Shown here: positions 11,336-22,849 of the stretch, piece by piece
Numbering within the stretch: the first letter of the stretch is position 1
How the letters are laid out: the number at the start of each line of letters is the position of its first letter
Source: Armillaria gallica
Lineage: Eukaryota; Basidiomycota; Agaricomycetes; Agaricales; Physalacriaceae
Length of the DNA: 64,000 nt
Direction of reading: 5' to 3'
Assembly: GCA_037576215.1 (NCBI GenBank)
Contig: JBANDB010000007.1
Location: forward strand, 4,185,001 to 4,249,000
Program-made: the position numbers and the translations under genes
Notes under the pieces: model-generated
Database searches by the model: none
What the model saw: the letters and a program-made list of their open reading frames with translations, nothing else
What the model was told of the DNA's origin: nothing

Positions 11336-11965
11336 TCATCGTGGGTGCGTCGTTGGTATACTGGCCTATTTTCATTGACTCATATCTAGACGGTTTCTGC
11401 TCGCCTTAGAGTTCCTCCTCCCGTCGGCCATTGTCTTCGTGTTCTTATCATATCTATGATATCCGATGGTGCCCGCCCGTATGCCTAATTCTGGATCTCA
11501 TTGTTTTTGGCGTGCAAGGAAGATTAGACTCCATAAGACTGAGGATCGTGGAAGGTTGCTCTCTTTTTATGCACACCCCATTCTCTCACTGATTAAGCCA
11601 TGTCGGTCAGGATGCTTGGCTCATGCGTGTCATGAAGTACTTCAAGAATTAACCTTGACTAGCGTACTACGCAGAATTCGCACTCGGTTAATATGCGGCA
11701 CAGACGGCCAGCTAGCGGATTCGGGGTGCGTCGACTCTCCTTTGAATGTTTTCACTTGGAACTAACCAATGCCGCTATGTTGGTAGATTCATATTCGTTG
11801 CCCATTCCTTCATCGACAACCCATCGCAAAGTAGAACACACCTTCATCGACCATACTCACCTTGCCACCGAACGCTACCATCGACCTGCAAAGCACGACC
11901 ATGATGCCTCTTGCAGGACGGCGACGATATGCTCATCTTACTGGATGACGACAGTTGCAGCGGCA
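11336..11965 (+). repeat. Dispersed repeat family 2, copy A (gene-like)
   Basis: Collinear over about 600 bp with 14809-15405 at roughly 85-90% by eye. Shared blocks include tcctcctcccgtc, ctatgatatccgatggtg, catgaagtacttcaagaat and cttcatcgacaacccatcgc. Both copies could encode a hydrophobic stretch (LLPSAIVFVFLS) but with stops, so this may be a duplicated gene fragment of unknown family. Confidence 0.6.
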
Positions 11966-12119
11966 CACCACAGAGAGTCGTCGGAGTCGATGAATATCCA
12001 GGAGGATCGTAGAAATGTCACTGCGCTTGAAGCTTAGAGAGGGAAGACTGAAGTCCGAAAGGGAGTACATAGATTCTGCGATGGACGTATCTCCAGTGTC
12101 GTAACATGCTGCTCTACGC

Positions 12120-13165
12120 GTACAGAACGCTCCGATCGAGAGGATTGGTTTGCTACAGACACACAAGCATACTTGAATTGACAATGGGCGGTCGCTCCTC
12201 TGAGTATCAGAAAACACGCATAGAAAGAAAGTGGGGATGCGGACCGGATAAACCCGGACTTCCTTCTCATTGACCTTGATCAACGTTGCTTTTACTATTC
12301 CATTTCCTTAGCCTCTTCCGACAAGCCAGCACCATCGGCCCCTGCTGTACCACCGCTATATTGTATGAACCTCGTTCAATACTGGACAAGGAACCGCAGA
12401 GAGAGGAGAAAAACCAAAATTATTCTTCCAATGAGTACGAGCTTCTTTCCGTTCTGCATCGTACGAGACTCGGTACGAACGCCGCTTTTCTGATAACTAT
12501 GCTATGTTCTTGACGTCTTTGTAGCTATCCCTGTAGAGGCAAACCTCCCATCCCGCAATACCAAACCTGGTTGGCGATCGTCAGGGAACTTGACGATTCG
12601 ATGCACCTGCCTACGCGTTATTGGAAATCTTGACAATCCCAGGAACGCAAGCTCGTCCTCTGTTTTGGCGAGTTCATTAGCACTTGTCCGGTATATCGAG
12701 GTTTCATGTTACTTGAATGGACGACTCTCACAGAAGTTCACGATCTTTTTGAAAACCCTACATTTCGCTCTCTTTTCTCAGACTAGTGGCGGTATACAAT
12801 TGATATGTCGGTGTGCTAGGACTGTCCTCGCCACAGGGTTGTTGACACCAACAATGTCAGCCTTGCGCTTCATGCGACTTCCACAATTTCATGTTTCTTC
12901 ATTTTATCTGTCGGTTAGGAGGCGTTTCTCGCTTCTACTCTTCGTCGATGTCCTTGCCAAAATGTCTGTGGAATAGATTATGAAGTGACCTTCGTTGCCG
13001 AGGAGTCGACTCCTCTCTTTGCTTCTAAATTTGTTGGCTAGGGGCGGGAGAAAATTATTGAAGCTGCGAGACTTGGCTGGGATGCCAAGGTGAGTACAGT
13101 TTACTACAACCGCGTTTTACGCCGATATCTAGCAATCGATCAAGATCCCGAAATGCCCAGCACCC
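12120..13165 (+). repeat. Dispersed repeat family 1, copy B
   Basis: Second, diverged copy of the unit at 6440-7310, with the same order of blocks and a GTGAGTAC-like motif near its right end (13091), as in copy A (7237). The 128-residue ORF at 12590-12976 is partly shared with copy A only at the weak peptide level and I do not assign a function. Confidence 0.5.
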
Positions 13166-14377
13166 CAATCCTTTAAGATGAGTGCCGAAACTGTGCTTAA
13201 TAACCTACCGTTTCCCAAATGAGCACGTCGACCGGCCTGTCAAGCTCGACCACAGGTTCGATTCCTACACGCCTAACACCTTAGTCCGGCCCTTATGCGC
13301 AACGTCGACTCCGTTCACGTAGCTCGGCGCAGGTAAGCGAGATCTCTCTCGATTCCATTGTTTTCGCTGACGAAGAGTTTACAGGTCGTCGAACGATAAA
13401 TGCATGGGACATCGATGAGGTCGTGATGGCAGGTGGTAGCGAGGTTTCTGGCGGCGCTTAGCTCGCAGAGTAAGGCGTCGAGGGTGTCGGATTGGGGTCA
13501 GACAGCGCACGGGCTGGAGGGAATGAGGATGAATTGACTGAAACAGAAAGGAATTGAAGGGGAAGAGCGCCGGAATTAATGCCACCAAGGTGAGTTTGTT
13601 GACTTCTCTGGATATACAATTAATAGAGGGTGTCTTGTAGGATGCGCTACCGCGGAGAGACTCTGGCTGGTTCGAGTAGGAAGAGCGACCGCGGTATATG
13701 TTGTAAGCAGTGGTAAGCACCACGCCTTCCTCTTGAAAATGGAAGGACCAATTGAATTCAAAGGCTTAGTCGCAATCTTTCGTCTAATGATAATGTATTA
13801 GGTGAGTATAATTCTGTCAACATGGCGGGAAGGCTTGAAGGTAGAGAAATAAAAGGCTGTTAAAGGTAAGGGTATCGCTTACCTCGAGGGGCACCATACT
13901 AACATGAAAATTCACAGATGAATCTCGCACTGAGCTTGAATTTGGACACAGGAATGAGAGTAGATGAACTGTACAGATTGAGTAGCATCCGTGAGACTTG
14001 ATTAGCGCGGACACGACGCGGATGTGTATATGCAGCGTGGGCGTATGCGGGCAGTGTGCGCGGAGGAAGTCGTGCGGGATGGCATGTGCGGATGGATGGA
14101 GTGTGGCTGTGAGGGAGGTCGGGGGGTGTTGTACGCAGCAGGAACAGAGGGAGGCAGTCAACGGAAGGACGCGCGGTTTTCAGGCAGCTTATAGAGACGA
14201 GCAGGTTCTCGGAAGGGACAGTCGGGAATCGGATGCAGGTAGCGAGGTCGAACAATGGCAGGAAACGGCGCAGATAGTTGAAGCAGGCAGGCTTGAGTGC
14301 AGGCGTAATCATCGACTCTGCTTCTATTTGATACGGTAGTCCTTTTCCGGAAAGGGACGCTTCTACTTAGCCCCATC
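13166..14377. other. No gene recognised
   Basis: Several overlapping minus-strand frames (13379-13723, 13899-14312) are rich in Pro, Ser, His and Arg and have no family motif. GTGAGT donors near 13589 and 13801 could mark exons of an unrecognised gene. Confidence 0.3.
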
Positions 14378-14755
14378 ATGGACTCCATCCACATTCTTTC
14401 CGGTTCCTTCACCTCGTTCTCTCTCTTCCTCCTCGCCTTCTCCCCGCTCAACCGCTCGCTTCAACTTCTCCGCACCGTGCCCGTCGTCGGCCCGCACCAG
14501 TACATCGCACAAACCCCTCAGGCCGTGTACGCGACGACATGGGCAACTCCACCGGCCCTGCACGCGTGGACCCTTCCTTCGCTAGTGCACATCGGCAGTA
14601 CTCCCATAACGGCAACGTCGTCCTGTATCACAATCCTTGACTCTCGCGCGTATTCCATGGGTGGGCCCACAGGAGATATTCGTGTACTTGACCCTGCGAC
14701 CGGAGAAACAAAAAATGCAAGAGATTCCGTTCGTCGAATTCGGAAAGCTGGATAA
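14378..14755 (+). CDS. Hypothetical protein, 125 residues, doubtful
   Basis: An ATG-started ORF with a hydrophobic N-terminus (SGSFTSFSLFLLAFSPL) that could be a signal anchor. A GVTVPVVGP-like patch (RTVPVVGPHQY) faintly recalls the segment after the membrane anchor in fungal P450s, but no further P450 motif follows. It lies just before repeat family 2 copy B. It could be a broken gene start or chance; I do not assign a function. Confidence 0.2.
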   Translation: MDSIHILSGSFTSFSLFLLAFSPLNRSLQLLRTVPVVGPHQYIAQTPQAVYATTWATPPALHAWTLPSLVHIGSTPITATSSCITILDSRAYSMGGPTGDIRVLDPATGETKNARDSVRRIRKAG

Positions 14756-14808
14756 CTAGGATGGTAGACAATGGCTCAGAACTTCTATGTGCATCTCATC
14801 CCTCGTGA

Positions 14809-15405
14809 GTGCGTCGTTGGTCTACTAGCATATTTTCATTGACTCAGCTCGTCTTAGAGTCCCTCCTCCCGTCAGCCTTCGTCTCCGTGTTCTTATCAGA
14901 TCTATGATATCCGATGGTGTCCGCCCGTCTACTTGATTCTGGAAGTCGCCGTTTTCCACGCGCAAGGAAGATTGGGCTCCATGGGATTTGGGATTGTGGA
15001 AGGTGTGCTCTCTTTTGAAATACACCGCATTTTCTCACCGACTAAGCCGTGCCGTTCAGGATGCCTGGCTCATACATGTCATGAAGTACTTCAAGAATCG
15101 ACATCGACCTAGCGTATTACGCAGGCCATTCGCACCCGTTGGTATGCGGGACATGGCCATCGAGTGGATCCGGGGTGCGTCAATTCTCCCTTTTCGGACA
15201 TTTTCATTTGGAACTAATCAATGGCGCCATGTTAGTAGACTCGTATCTATCCCTTCCCTTCATCGACAACCCATCGCGAAGTAGAACTCACCTTCATCAA
15301 CCATACTCACCTTGCCACCGGACGCTACCATCGACCTGCAAAGAACGACCATGTAGACATTCATTTTACTGGATGGCGACTACCCGCTCATCTTGCTGGA
15401 TAGCG
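14809..15405 (+). repeat. Dispersed repeat family 2, copy B (gene-like)
   Basis: Second copy of the unit at 11336-11965. Its clearest open frame (14988-15284) includes LSRAVQDAWLIHVMKYF, which is closed by stops in the other copy. Family unknown. Confidence 0.6.
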
Positions 15406-16112
15406 GCCTCTCAAATACGCGCCATATCTGATGCGCAACTCCAGAGGCAACACTAGCGTCGCAAGTACAGAGAAAAGGCGACACACGCCCCGTGTATGCC
15501 TATCCTACGCCACATATTCGAGTGATTCTCCTGCAAGCTCTGCACGAATTTGGTCCTTGCGAATATGCGTAGCAATCTTGTTGTTTCGCAGACGTTTTTT
15601 GCAAGCGGGAGAGTAGGGTCGATACTCTGCATAATCAAGTGTTGTCGGTACAAAGTCCCCTCGAGTGCGTACCCTACTCTCTGAAAGTGTCCTCTGTTTG
15701 ATTGGCAGATTTAGGCTCACGAACAAGTCTTTTACGTGCCGCTACGGACACAGACGACGCTTCCAGTCCAGACGGGGCTTTAATCTTTGAGGAAAAATTC
15801 TGCCGGTTAGCCTCAGTACAATCTACCATTACTTGGTTATTTACTGACAGCCCGTTAGGATTTCCACAAAGTTCACCGACATCAGCGATGCCCTTAATTG
15901 GGACGAGTCGCTCTGAGACTGCAGCGCCAGACAGTGTGAAGCCTATAGCAAGTTGCCGCTACACCTCGTTGCCGACCTTGAGGCTGCGGCGCCAAGTCTT
16001 TAAGCTCGCAGAAGTTCGCTCCTGAAGCGTGCAAGCTCTCAAAGACTCTGCTCCCCAACCATTGCTTACTGATATCGTGCACCCAAGTTTTGCGGTGTTT
16101 TTCCGTCGGCTG
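15406..16112. other. 3' flank of the Crinkler-like gene, no separate gene
   Basis: Minus-strand open frames here (15959-16342) probably include the frame-shifted continuation of the nuclease gene (SRHPEHLGFAFW near 16150). Otherwise I see nothing assignable. Confidence 0.35.
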
Positions 16113-16799
16113 CTAAAACACCAGAAGGCGAATCCTAGATGTTCGGGATGTCGACTTGCACCGATGGATCTTCTCAAGCCATTGTGCGTAGTTTTCGAGT
16201 CGTGGATTATGACCGCCGTCCAAACGGTTCCCGTCCTTTGTAACCTCAATGCCCCACTTCTCATGCGCCAAGAGAAAATCAATCCGGCCTCGAATATCAC
16301 GACTTGGATTGATCGCAAAGTCCGGAGACAAAAGGACAGCATTATCAGTCAAAGCTGACGCGGCTCTGTAAAACCCCATATGATAACGACTTTCAAGCGA
16401 GGTACCGAAGCGGACTGGTGGGTCGCGAAGTAAGGATGGACGGAAGCGCGCTGTGACTTGACACACAAGGTCGAGAGGTGTCTCGAAAGATAATTCGTGT
16501 ATACCTATAAGGGAAACCAGTCGAAGGTGTGGCAGAGGATATACGGGCACGACACGCCTGCCATTAGAGGATCTCGGAACTTGGGATGCTGCCTTTGTAG
16601 TGACGTATGAGTATAGACCGTCATCGGCCTTTAGAACCAAAGGACAATCAGGTAATTGGATAGTCTTGATAATCGTTGTTTGCAAGTCTGCAATGGTAGC
16701 GTCCGGGGGCACCGTAATTATGGCTGAGCGTCCAGGAGGTAGATACCGCTTGGAAACATCCTCTAATTTGACTACAAAGATGATTGTTGGCATGGCCAT
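16113..16799 (-). pseudogene. Crinkler-like nuclease gene (PD-(D/E)XK type), C-terminus frame-shifted
   Basis: A 228-residue ATG-started ORF. The N-terminus (residues 1-40) has VKLEDVSKRYLPPG and then TVPPDATIADLQ. The middle has ESRYHMGFYRA (136-146) and the C-terminal part GRIDFLLAHEKWGIEVTKDG (171-190). This order matches the restriction-endonuclease-like domain of fungal Crinkler-type proteins, where Glu136, Asp174 and Glu185 would be the metal-binding acids. In the family these are described as effectors or conflict toxins acting on DNA. The ORF leaves the family pattern after YAQWLEK (about 16170); the expected continuation appears in another frame, so this copy is probably broken by a small indel. 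A paralogous start lies at 63908. Confidence 0.6.
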
Positions 16800-17229
16800 T
16801 CTAGTACAGTGAGTCGGACGACGGAGAGAGGGTGAAAAAAATATTCACGACGGGAGTACTAGCTTGTTTGAAAAATCAGTAATGTCCTTCTGCATCATCA
16901 AGGTCGTAGATTACTTTTCTGGGTCTGAGAATCAAGCTCAAGGTGAGAGACAAAGGCGTGGGTCTGAGACTGTAGTGCTTATGACGAGCTAAGTATGCCT
17001 GACCCCTTCATTTTTTCTTCTTTTCGTGCCGCAGCTCATAAAGGAGTTACCATAACGTTCAGTGAACTAGCCACATCCAGCAGAGAACGGTTGGAATGAG
17101 GTTTCAATTTCAACACCGATGAAGGAGGACGGCGAGAACCAGCACTGTTCCCACGATCGACATTTCAGACTTTCGGACTTCGGACCGTATACCGGTATCC
17201 GACCCAGTATCCCACCTTCATCGTATCTC
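16800..17229. promoter_or_regulatory. Divergent upstream region, shared module copy 2 (reversed)
   Basis: It separates the Crinkler-like gene (minus) from the host gene starting at 17230 (plus). Reverse complemented, 16920-17215 is collinear with 63490-63790 upstream of the other Crinkler-like start: atacggtccgaag, tcgtgggaa, gcacgaaaagaa, tagctcgtcata, cagtctcagaccc, tttgtctctcacctt. Conservation of a non-coding upstream segment between paralogues suggests a shared promoter or co-duplication. Confidence 0.55.
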
Positions 17230-17841
17230 ATGGCGGGCGTCGAGATTTATATGAAGCCCAGGCCAATCTCCTCTGTGCATGGCCATTCCAACTATCTGTT
17301 ATTTGAGTGGCCCTCTAATTTCAAGTATGGACCCTTCTTTGCTGAATATGGAACGATACCTCCGATGCTACAGAAGTCTACACTGCATGGTCTCCTGTTT
17401 TATCCGCTTCACTCTCTACGCTCTTCAACGATATCATACCTGATCTTGACACCGAGGTTCCTGATCCCAATAAAGTAGGCCCCTCTGCTTGGCCCGCCCT
17501 TCTTCAGCTTGCGATAGCAAAAACCTATTCGGCGTTCGAGTTCCGGATCGAATGCGAAAACCACATCGTTCAGCTCTCTGAAAGCGACCGCGCACCAGCC
17601 CCACCACCTCTAAGTATGCGCACACCGTCGCTCTCACCCGAGTGGTATGCAGCAGTACTCTCTGTTGGAGATCGTGGTCACGTCGAACTGCGCGGCGACA
17701 AACAGGATATTGAATTGGAATTATTTGTCTGGATGTATATGCAACAGACAGTAGATACCTATACTCGTAAGTGTTTTGAGTGTTTTTGAGTAGCGAGCTT
17801 TACTCCATTTGACTCCACAGACATCTGGAAAGGTTTTCGCA
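17230..17841 (+). pseudogene. Unknown host gene, 5' part, split by the KDZ insertion
   Basis: The ATG at 17230 opens MAGVEIYMKPRPISSVHG. An intron (gtatgg...ctacag, about 17324-17371) restores a frame reading VYTAWSPVLSASLSTLFND, then a long exon to 17765 (WPALLQLAIAKTYSAFEFRI; ECENHIVQLSES; LELFVWMYMQQTVDTY). A second intron follows (gtaagt...ccacag, 17766-17819) and then HIWKGFR, where the KDZ element begins. I do not recognise the family; it looks like a soluble protein without signal or membrane segments. Removing the transposon and one target copy rejoins the frame at 36368. Exon borders are inferred from GT/AG and frame only. Confidence 0.5.
17834..17841. repeat. Left target-site duplication of the KDZ element
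   Basis: ttttcgca here matches ttttcaca at 36360-36367 with one G/A difference lying in a CpG. Eight bases is the duplication length known for KDZ/Zisupton transposons. Confidence 0.75.
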
Positions 17842-18334
17842 CACCTAATCGTCCCACATAACCATTAATATAGCAACTGTTGACGTGATCAGGTAACGTA
17901 TGTTATTACAATTGATGTAGGCTATACCACGGTACTCCAATAATACTCCAATAAAGCGAGAACTTTTTCATGAATATTGTTAATATCAATGCTATTTTTG
18001 GTACCAGAGAGCACTATGGGCGCATGGTCACTATACCGCCAGCTGTCAGGATCCCGCCCATCAAATGTCGGTGTCCCGATGCCTGTGCGCTCCTCGGCCA
18101 GGGGTATTAACTTCGGAATATTCCGTGCCAGTCATCTGGAACCACGGGTGACTTTCCTATGACTTCATCACCGGTTATATAATGTTTGCCTAACCGGTAA
18201 TGGCATCATTATCACTTTCTTAGATTTCGTCGTCGGTTATAATGGTTGTATAGCCGGTGATGGCATCATTACTGTCCCGCCTGCTCCCCTCCTCGCTATC
18301 AAGTCTTATTCTCTCAAATTCTTCTCAAATAAAA
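17842..18334 (+). repeat. KDZ left terminal inverted repeat
   Basis: Reverse complement of 35867-36359 without indels over 493 bp. The inner part holds two 60-bp direct repeats containing a TGGCATCATT core (AATGATGCCA on the other strand) next to an ACCGG/CCGGT pair. A 61-residue ORF appears in both copies and is a by-product of the repeat. Confidence 0.92.
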
Positions 18335-18416
18335 ACCGGAAAATTGGAGATAAAATAGAATAAAAATTGTCCTTGATTCAAAACCGTTGGATACAAACAA
18401 AGTAAGACAATATTAA

Positions 18417-19038
18417 CTAATCATCATCATCATCGTCATCAACAAATTCATTGCTGATGAATGTAGGTGGGAGTTGGGCTAATCCGGAGCTCTTCCTTCG
18501 CTTCTTGGCATGCTTATCTTTATCTGACCAAGTTTTCCCCTTATCTGATCGAGTTTTGCGTTTCTTTGGCTCCTTTCCAGCTGCCTGTTGCTCCTTGTCA
18601 TGCTGCTTGGCTTCATCGGCTGTTAGGCTGACCCAGCGGCATGAGCCATCAATGATCGCATCATGAAGTGTTTGAAGTACGACAATTGATTTGATTGCAG
18701 AGGGTGTCATAAAGGGTATGTCTCGGGGCCAGCCACGTATCTCAATGCGGTAATGCTGGACTACATTCTTGTCATATTGCAGATAGTGCATCATTGCTTG
18801 CTTCTTGCCCATAGCTTTCCCTGAAATTCTATGTTTTAGCTGTGACCCACAAGTATAAATATAAATACCACGAACAAAGGTTGTCTGTTAATTTTGCGGT
18901 GATTTCTTTATGTATTGTTGATGTCGTCTCTCTTTCATCAAGATCTAAAGTTCATATTACAAATGTGGACTTAATGTGATATGAGATATCACTCACTTTT
19001 TGACTGTGTACACGCCCAAAGCTCAAATTGTCTTGCTA
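18417..19038 (-). pseudogene. KDZ cargo gene, 3' part (cut off by Plavaka)
   Basis: Downstream of the insertion the minus strand reads ARQFELWACTQSK (19038-18995), a GTGAGT...TTTAG intron, KEITAKLTDNL, a second intron, and then the final exon (to stop 18417) with MMHYLQYDKNVVQHYRIEI, RGWPRDIPF and a Lys/Arg-rich tail ending FVDDDDDDD. This resembles the C-terminus of a repeated agaricomycete protein of unknown function in which an NY/QYD segment and GWP..IPF.NPS follow a long helical region. The upstream part of the same gene is at 25878-27208. Confidence 0.65.
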
Positions 19039-19194
19039 CATCAGGAAAATCCAGAATGGGTCTTTCGTTGCTTGGTCTTAAAACAGCGGTCTTTCGCTGT
19101 CTTGATCTTGGCCGGATCATCTTACATATCTTTCCGAGTCTATATATCTTGTACTAACTGTAGATTCCAGGCCATGACATCACTCAACGAGTTT

Positions 19195-22100
19195 TCAAAA
19201 TGCAATTTCATGTGCATGGTGGTCTATATACTTGTTGACAAAAAAAGAAGGAAATACATCAAGAGTATCACTAGGCTTCAGGCCTTTTGGTACTGATTCC
19301 TGCCCTGTCACCCCAATCAAATGCGCTGCACGAAGAATGCAATCCAGATGAATCACAGACATAATATGCTGGCCTCGTGCATCTGTGTCTGGCTCGACCA
19401 CCCACATACCGGTATCTGCACAGGGTCCATCACTGACTGGCGAAAACCATGTTACCAGGGCACACTCGTGATACTTTCCCTCATGCCGAAGGCTGAACAA
19501 GAGGAGCACATGAGTGACATGCAGGGAACGAAAGCCTTTTACATCATCTCCGGTACCATCAGCCTCACAATATACACAATCGTAACGTGCAGGACCTCTT
19601 CGCCATGAGGTCATTGCACGTATGCGCTCTCAATGTAGGCCCTTTATTCCTGATAAATCACTGGGTGCGTAGTATGTGGAGACAGCGGAAGGGTAGACAA
19701 TGATCTTGCCCTGATATTTTGGGCATTGGCGAAGCTCCACTTCTTCTGGTGGGAAGCGTAGCTCACCTGCCATCTGCTCATACAGAAATCTCCATATAAG
19801 TTCTGGTAGGCAAGGAAGACCGAGTCGCTGTGCTAGTAGTATTACATTCCGGGGTGCCTTAGCTGCGGGCACTGCAGCAGTGCATAAGCACAGTATTTCC
19901 AGTAATACATGGCACAACTTACCAGGCATCCATGCTAATTTAACCTCAGCAAGCACATCTGGTAACTCGATGGCATCTCCATCATCATCTTCATTAGTGT
20001 CTGTTGCTGATGTATCTGCCAGCCTAGGCTCCGATCCAAAGAGTGAGTCGGCCAGCATCCTTCGGGCCTTGAAGTCCACACGTATGGCTGCCAGTTTGTC
20101 GAGCCGTTCATTGATCAGAAGCATCTGGCTCAGAGCTTCAAAGTGACTAGAACGTCGCCATGGTTCTTTGACGGCTTTGATATGCTTCAATTCGGTTATG
20201 GAGGAACAGAGTCCATTTGGCGCTCCAAACTCTTGGATGAGATGGCGATAATGCGAAAGAGCATGTTGGCATGGCAAAGAGAATGCATCAATACGAGTAC
20301 CATCATTACGAACCTCATCCTTGCGAACACCGACTGTATGAAAAATCTCTCGCTCTTGATGGAATTTGGCAACAGCAGCATTGATCTTGACCAGATCATC
20401 CTCGTCAATGACAGACTGACGAACATGATAGCAAAAATCCATGAAGGCTGCCAAAGCTCGGACCATCTGCAGTGGAACATGGCCAGAAATTGCTGGAAGA
20501 TAGACCTATAACCAAGTCAGCACAGGAAGAGATCACGCATGGGCAGACAGACCTTCATAAGTGCTTTGGAATCATCTCCAGTCCACTGTTTGAAACCCCG
20601 TCCCTCAGGAAATTGATGTAAACCAGGGAACGGTGGCACAGCAGCAATCCTGAGATGGTCTCACATTATGGCATGCTTAATAGAGTTGCGCTGACTCACC
20701 TGCGATCAATATCAGCGAGAATTCGAGTGGCTTCTTGAGAGGTGTGTGCAGACTTGATATAATCCTCCACCCAAGTCACCAGGTGATCTTTGAACGTGCC
20801 CTTGATGATCTGGTGGAGAAGATCAGGGGACAGCAATTCATGAATGTCTGCTCTTGGAAATTCAGATGTGAATGGCTGTAGAGGATTATGATCAGCAAGA
20901 AAACACGAGACAGCAAGCCATGAATTACTCATGCTCACCATGATTCCATCAATAATCCCATAGTCATCCCACATTTCTTTTAAAGACATGGCCCGAAAGC
21001 AGGCCAAGGTATGTTCATGTGTGCGATGGCCTCCGGGACCATCAAGATGATGATGTGACGCTGTACACCTAGTTTTGAAATATATCAGAACAATAGTATT
21101 CACCAGTGAAACTGCTTATACTACCTGGCACACCATCCTTGAACAATACAGGCTAATAAGGCCTGCTCAGGATAATCTGCGATGTATGGTCCAAGCCCAA
21201 AGATAGTTCAGCGGTAGTGACCATCACCATAGCGTATCACTTCTGGCGTCTCCATTCCAGCATGTAGTGACTGAAAGATTTCACGGAGTGATCCATGGAA
21301 TAGCTGACGGCGGAAAGTGCGAAACTCAGGACTATCATGATGCTCACAATCCGCTGGTAGTTGGGTAAACAGATGAGTTAAAATTCACAGAATATGAATT
21401 GAAAGACATACTTTTAGGTATTGAGAGAAAGGCGAGGAGAGAAACCCCATCCCGATGGGCCTGTCGTACATTGTTGTGAATAAGACCATTTGAAGCATAG
21501 ACAGGGTAATATTCATTTTGACCGGTGGCCACTGAAACTGTCGTCTTGTCGCTGCCCGCAATAACTAGACAGAAGGTTATATCTGTGAGGTTGAGTTCTT
21601 CAGAGATATGGTCCTAGACGAGACATCTCAATTTGGAAGTTTAAACTGGCAGAATCACTTACCGCTTGTTTCCATGCCCAATTCCCCGACATGAAATCCA
21701 TATAACGGTGTTTTCCTTGTCTATCCGTCACTCACTTCAGCGAGAAATCCATCTCGCATGCAAAGTCGGGATTGCCAAGTTGGTTTTGGAGCACTGCACG
21801 AGGATCACGAAAGAAAACTTCATACTCGGCAGTTTTCCATGCCAGGGGTTCACCCTCTCCTAAGTCACCATTGAAGGACACAGTAAATGACTGCCATGGA
21901 ACATTGCCAATTGTGGTTGCATCAATAGTATGATAGAGATCATTGGCATTGGCAAAAGGTGCACTCTCTGATCTGTTACATGCATTTGCACACCAGATCT
22001 GTAGTAGATCATTGATCTGGCTAGCTGGCATCTGGTTACGGCGATAGAGTAGGTCTGCAAGCTCAAATGATGGACGATCGTTGAAAGGGGTGAAGTCATC

Positions 22101-22718
22101 TGGGGGACCATGCAGAAATGGTGGTGGAGGTGTTCCATCAGGGAGAATGAACCCATCCTTATCGCATGGTCTACCTAAATGATGTAAATGTGTTGTCAGT
22201 ATACCTGCAGGTAGATTAAGTCCTATACAATGCACCGTTGACTGTGGGATGGTACTCGACAAACTCCTGTGAGGCACTCTCTGGTATCCCATCTGGCAGT
22301 GGAGTCTCATCCTGAAGAATATTACCCTCGCTATCACAAGGCTTCCCTGAGGACCATATAAGATTAAAAGATAATGCCAAGATAGATTCCGCATACCATT
22401 AACAGCAGGGTGATACTCCACAGATTCCTGTATTTCATTGTCTTCTTCCTTGGCATCATATAAAAGACTTCCTGTGGGACTTGGCATGTCGACATGGCCA
22501 CTATTGTTAGTATGTCCATGTTCTGATAGCTGTGATGGGCTTGCTGGTGTAAGCCAAGCATGAGAGTGATGTGTTCGCACAGTTGGACCAAATGAGAGAC
22601 TGCGGAATTTGCACGATGCCAGGTGAATGGAGACACCATTTGCGGATGAGAAGTAATGCATGCAACCAAGTGCTTTGTTTTTGCAAGGAATTGTCCTTTG
22701 TTTCAGTGTTCTCAGCAT
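19195..22718 (-). pseudogene. Plavaka transposase (many exons, one in-frame TGA)
   Basis: ATG at 22718. The N-terminus has a zinc-finger-like C-x4-C-x12-H-x3-C segment. Then follow the Plavaka blocks: YHPAVNG and GRPCDKDGFILPDGTPPPP; FELADLLYRRNQM; LYHTIDATTIGNVPWQSF; YEVFFRDPRAV; GSDKTTVSVATGQNEYYP (about 21580-21510); FPRADIHELLSPDLLHQIIK and GTFKDHLVTWVEDY (about 20870-20760); FGAPNGLCSSITELKHIKAV and KEPWRRS (about 20240-20150); SWRRGPARYDCVY and, at the end, FFVNKYIDHHAHEIAF (about 19230). These are hallmarks of the CACTA-like Plavaka class. A TGA at 19630-19632 interrupts the frame just before the SWRRGP block where family members read through, so this copy is probably inactive. Confidence 0.85.
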
Positions 22719-22849
22719 AGTTGAGCAAATTGAGGAGGTTGGATGTCAGAGGATGAATCGCTAAGTCACGCTATTGGTTGGACTTTGTAAAAAAAAAGTC
22801 AACTTGACGTGACACGGCGGCCCAGCACTGTTACCTACTCACCTTTCTA
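22719..22849. promoter_or_regulatory. Divergent promoter region of the Plavaka genes
   Basis: 131 bp separate the two divergent starts (22718 minus, 22850 plus). The stretch has an A-run and no clear TATA box. Its position makes it the likely shared promoter. Confidence 0.45.

Noticed and set aside
14378..14755. Start of a cytochrome P450 gene
   Set aside because: Only a hydrophobic start and a VVGP-like patch; no further P450 motif in any frame nearby.
17977..18162. 61-residue ORF found twice (also 36039-36224) as a conserved small gene
   Set aside because: The two copies are identical because they lie in the KDZ terminal inverted repeats; no coding features.
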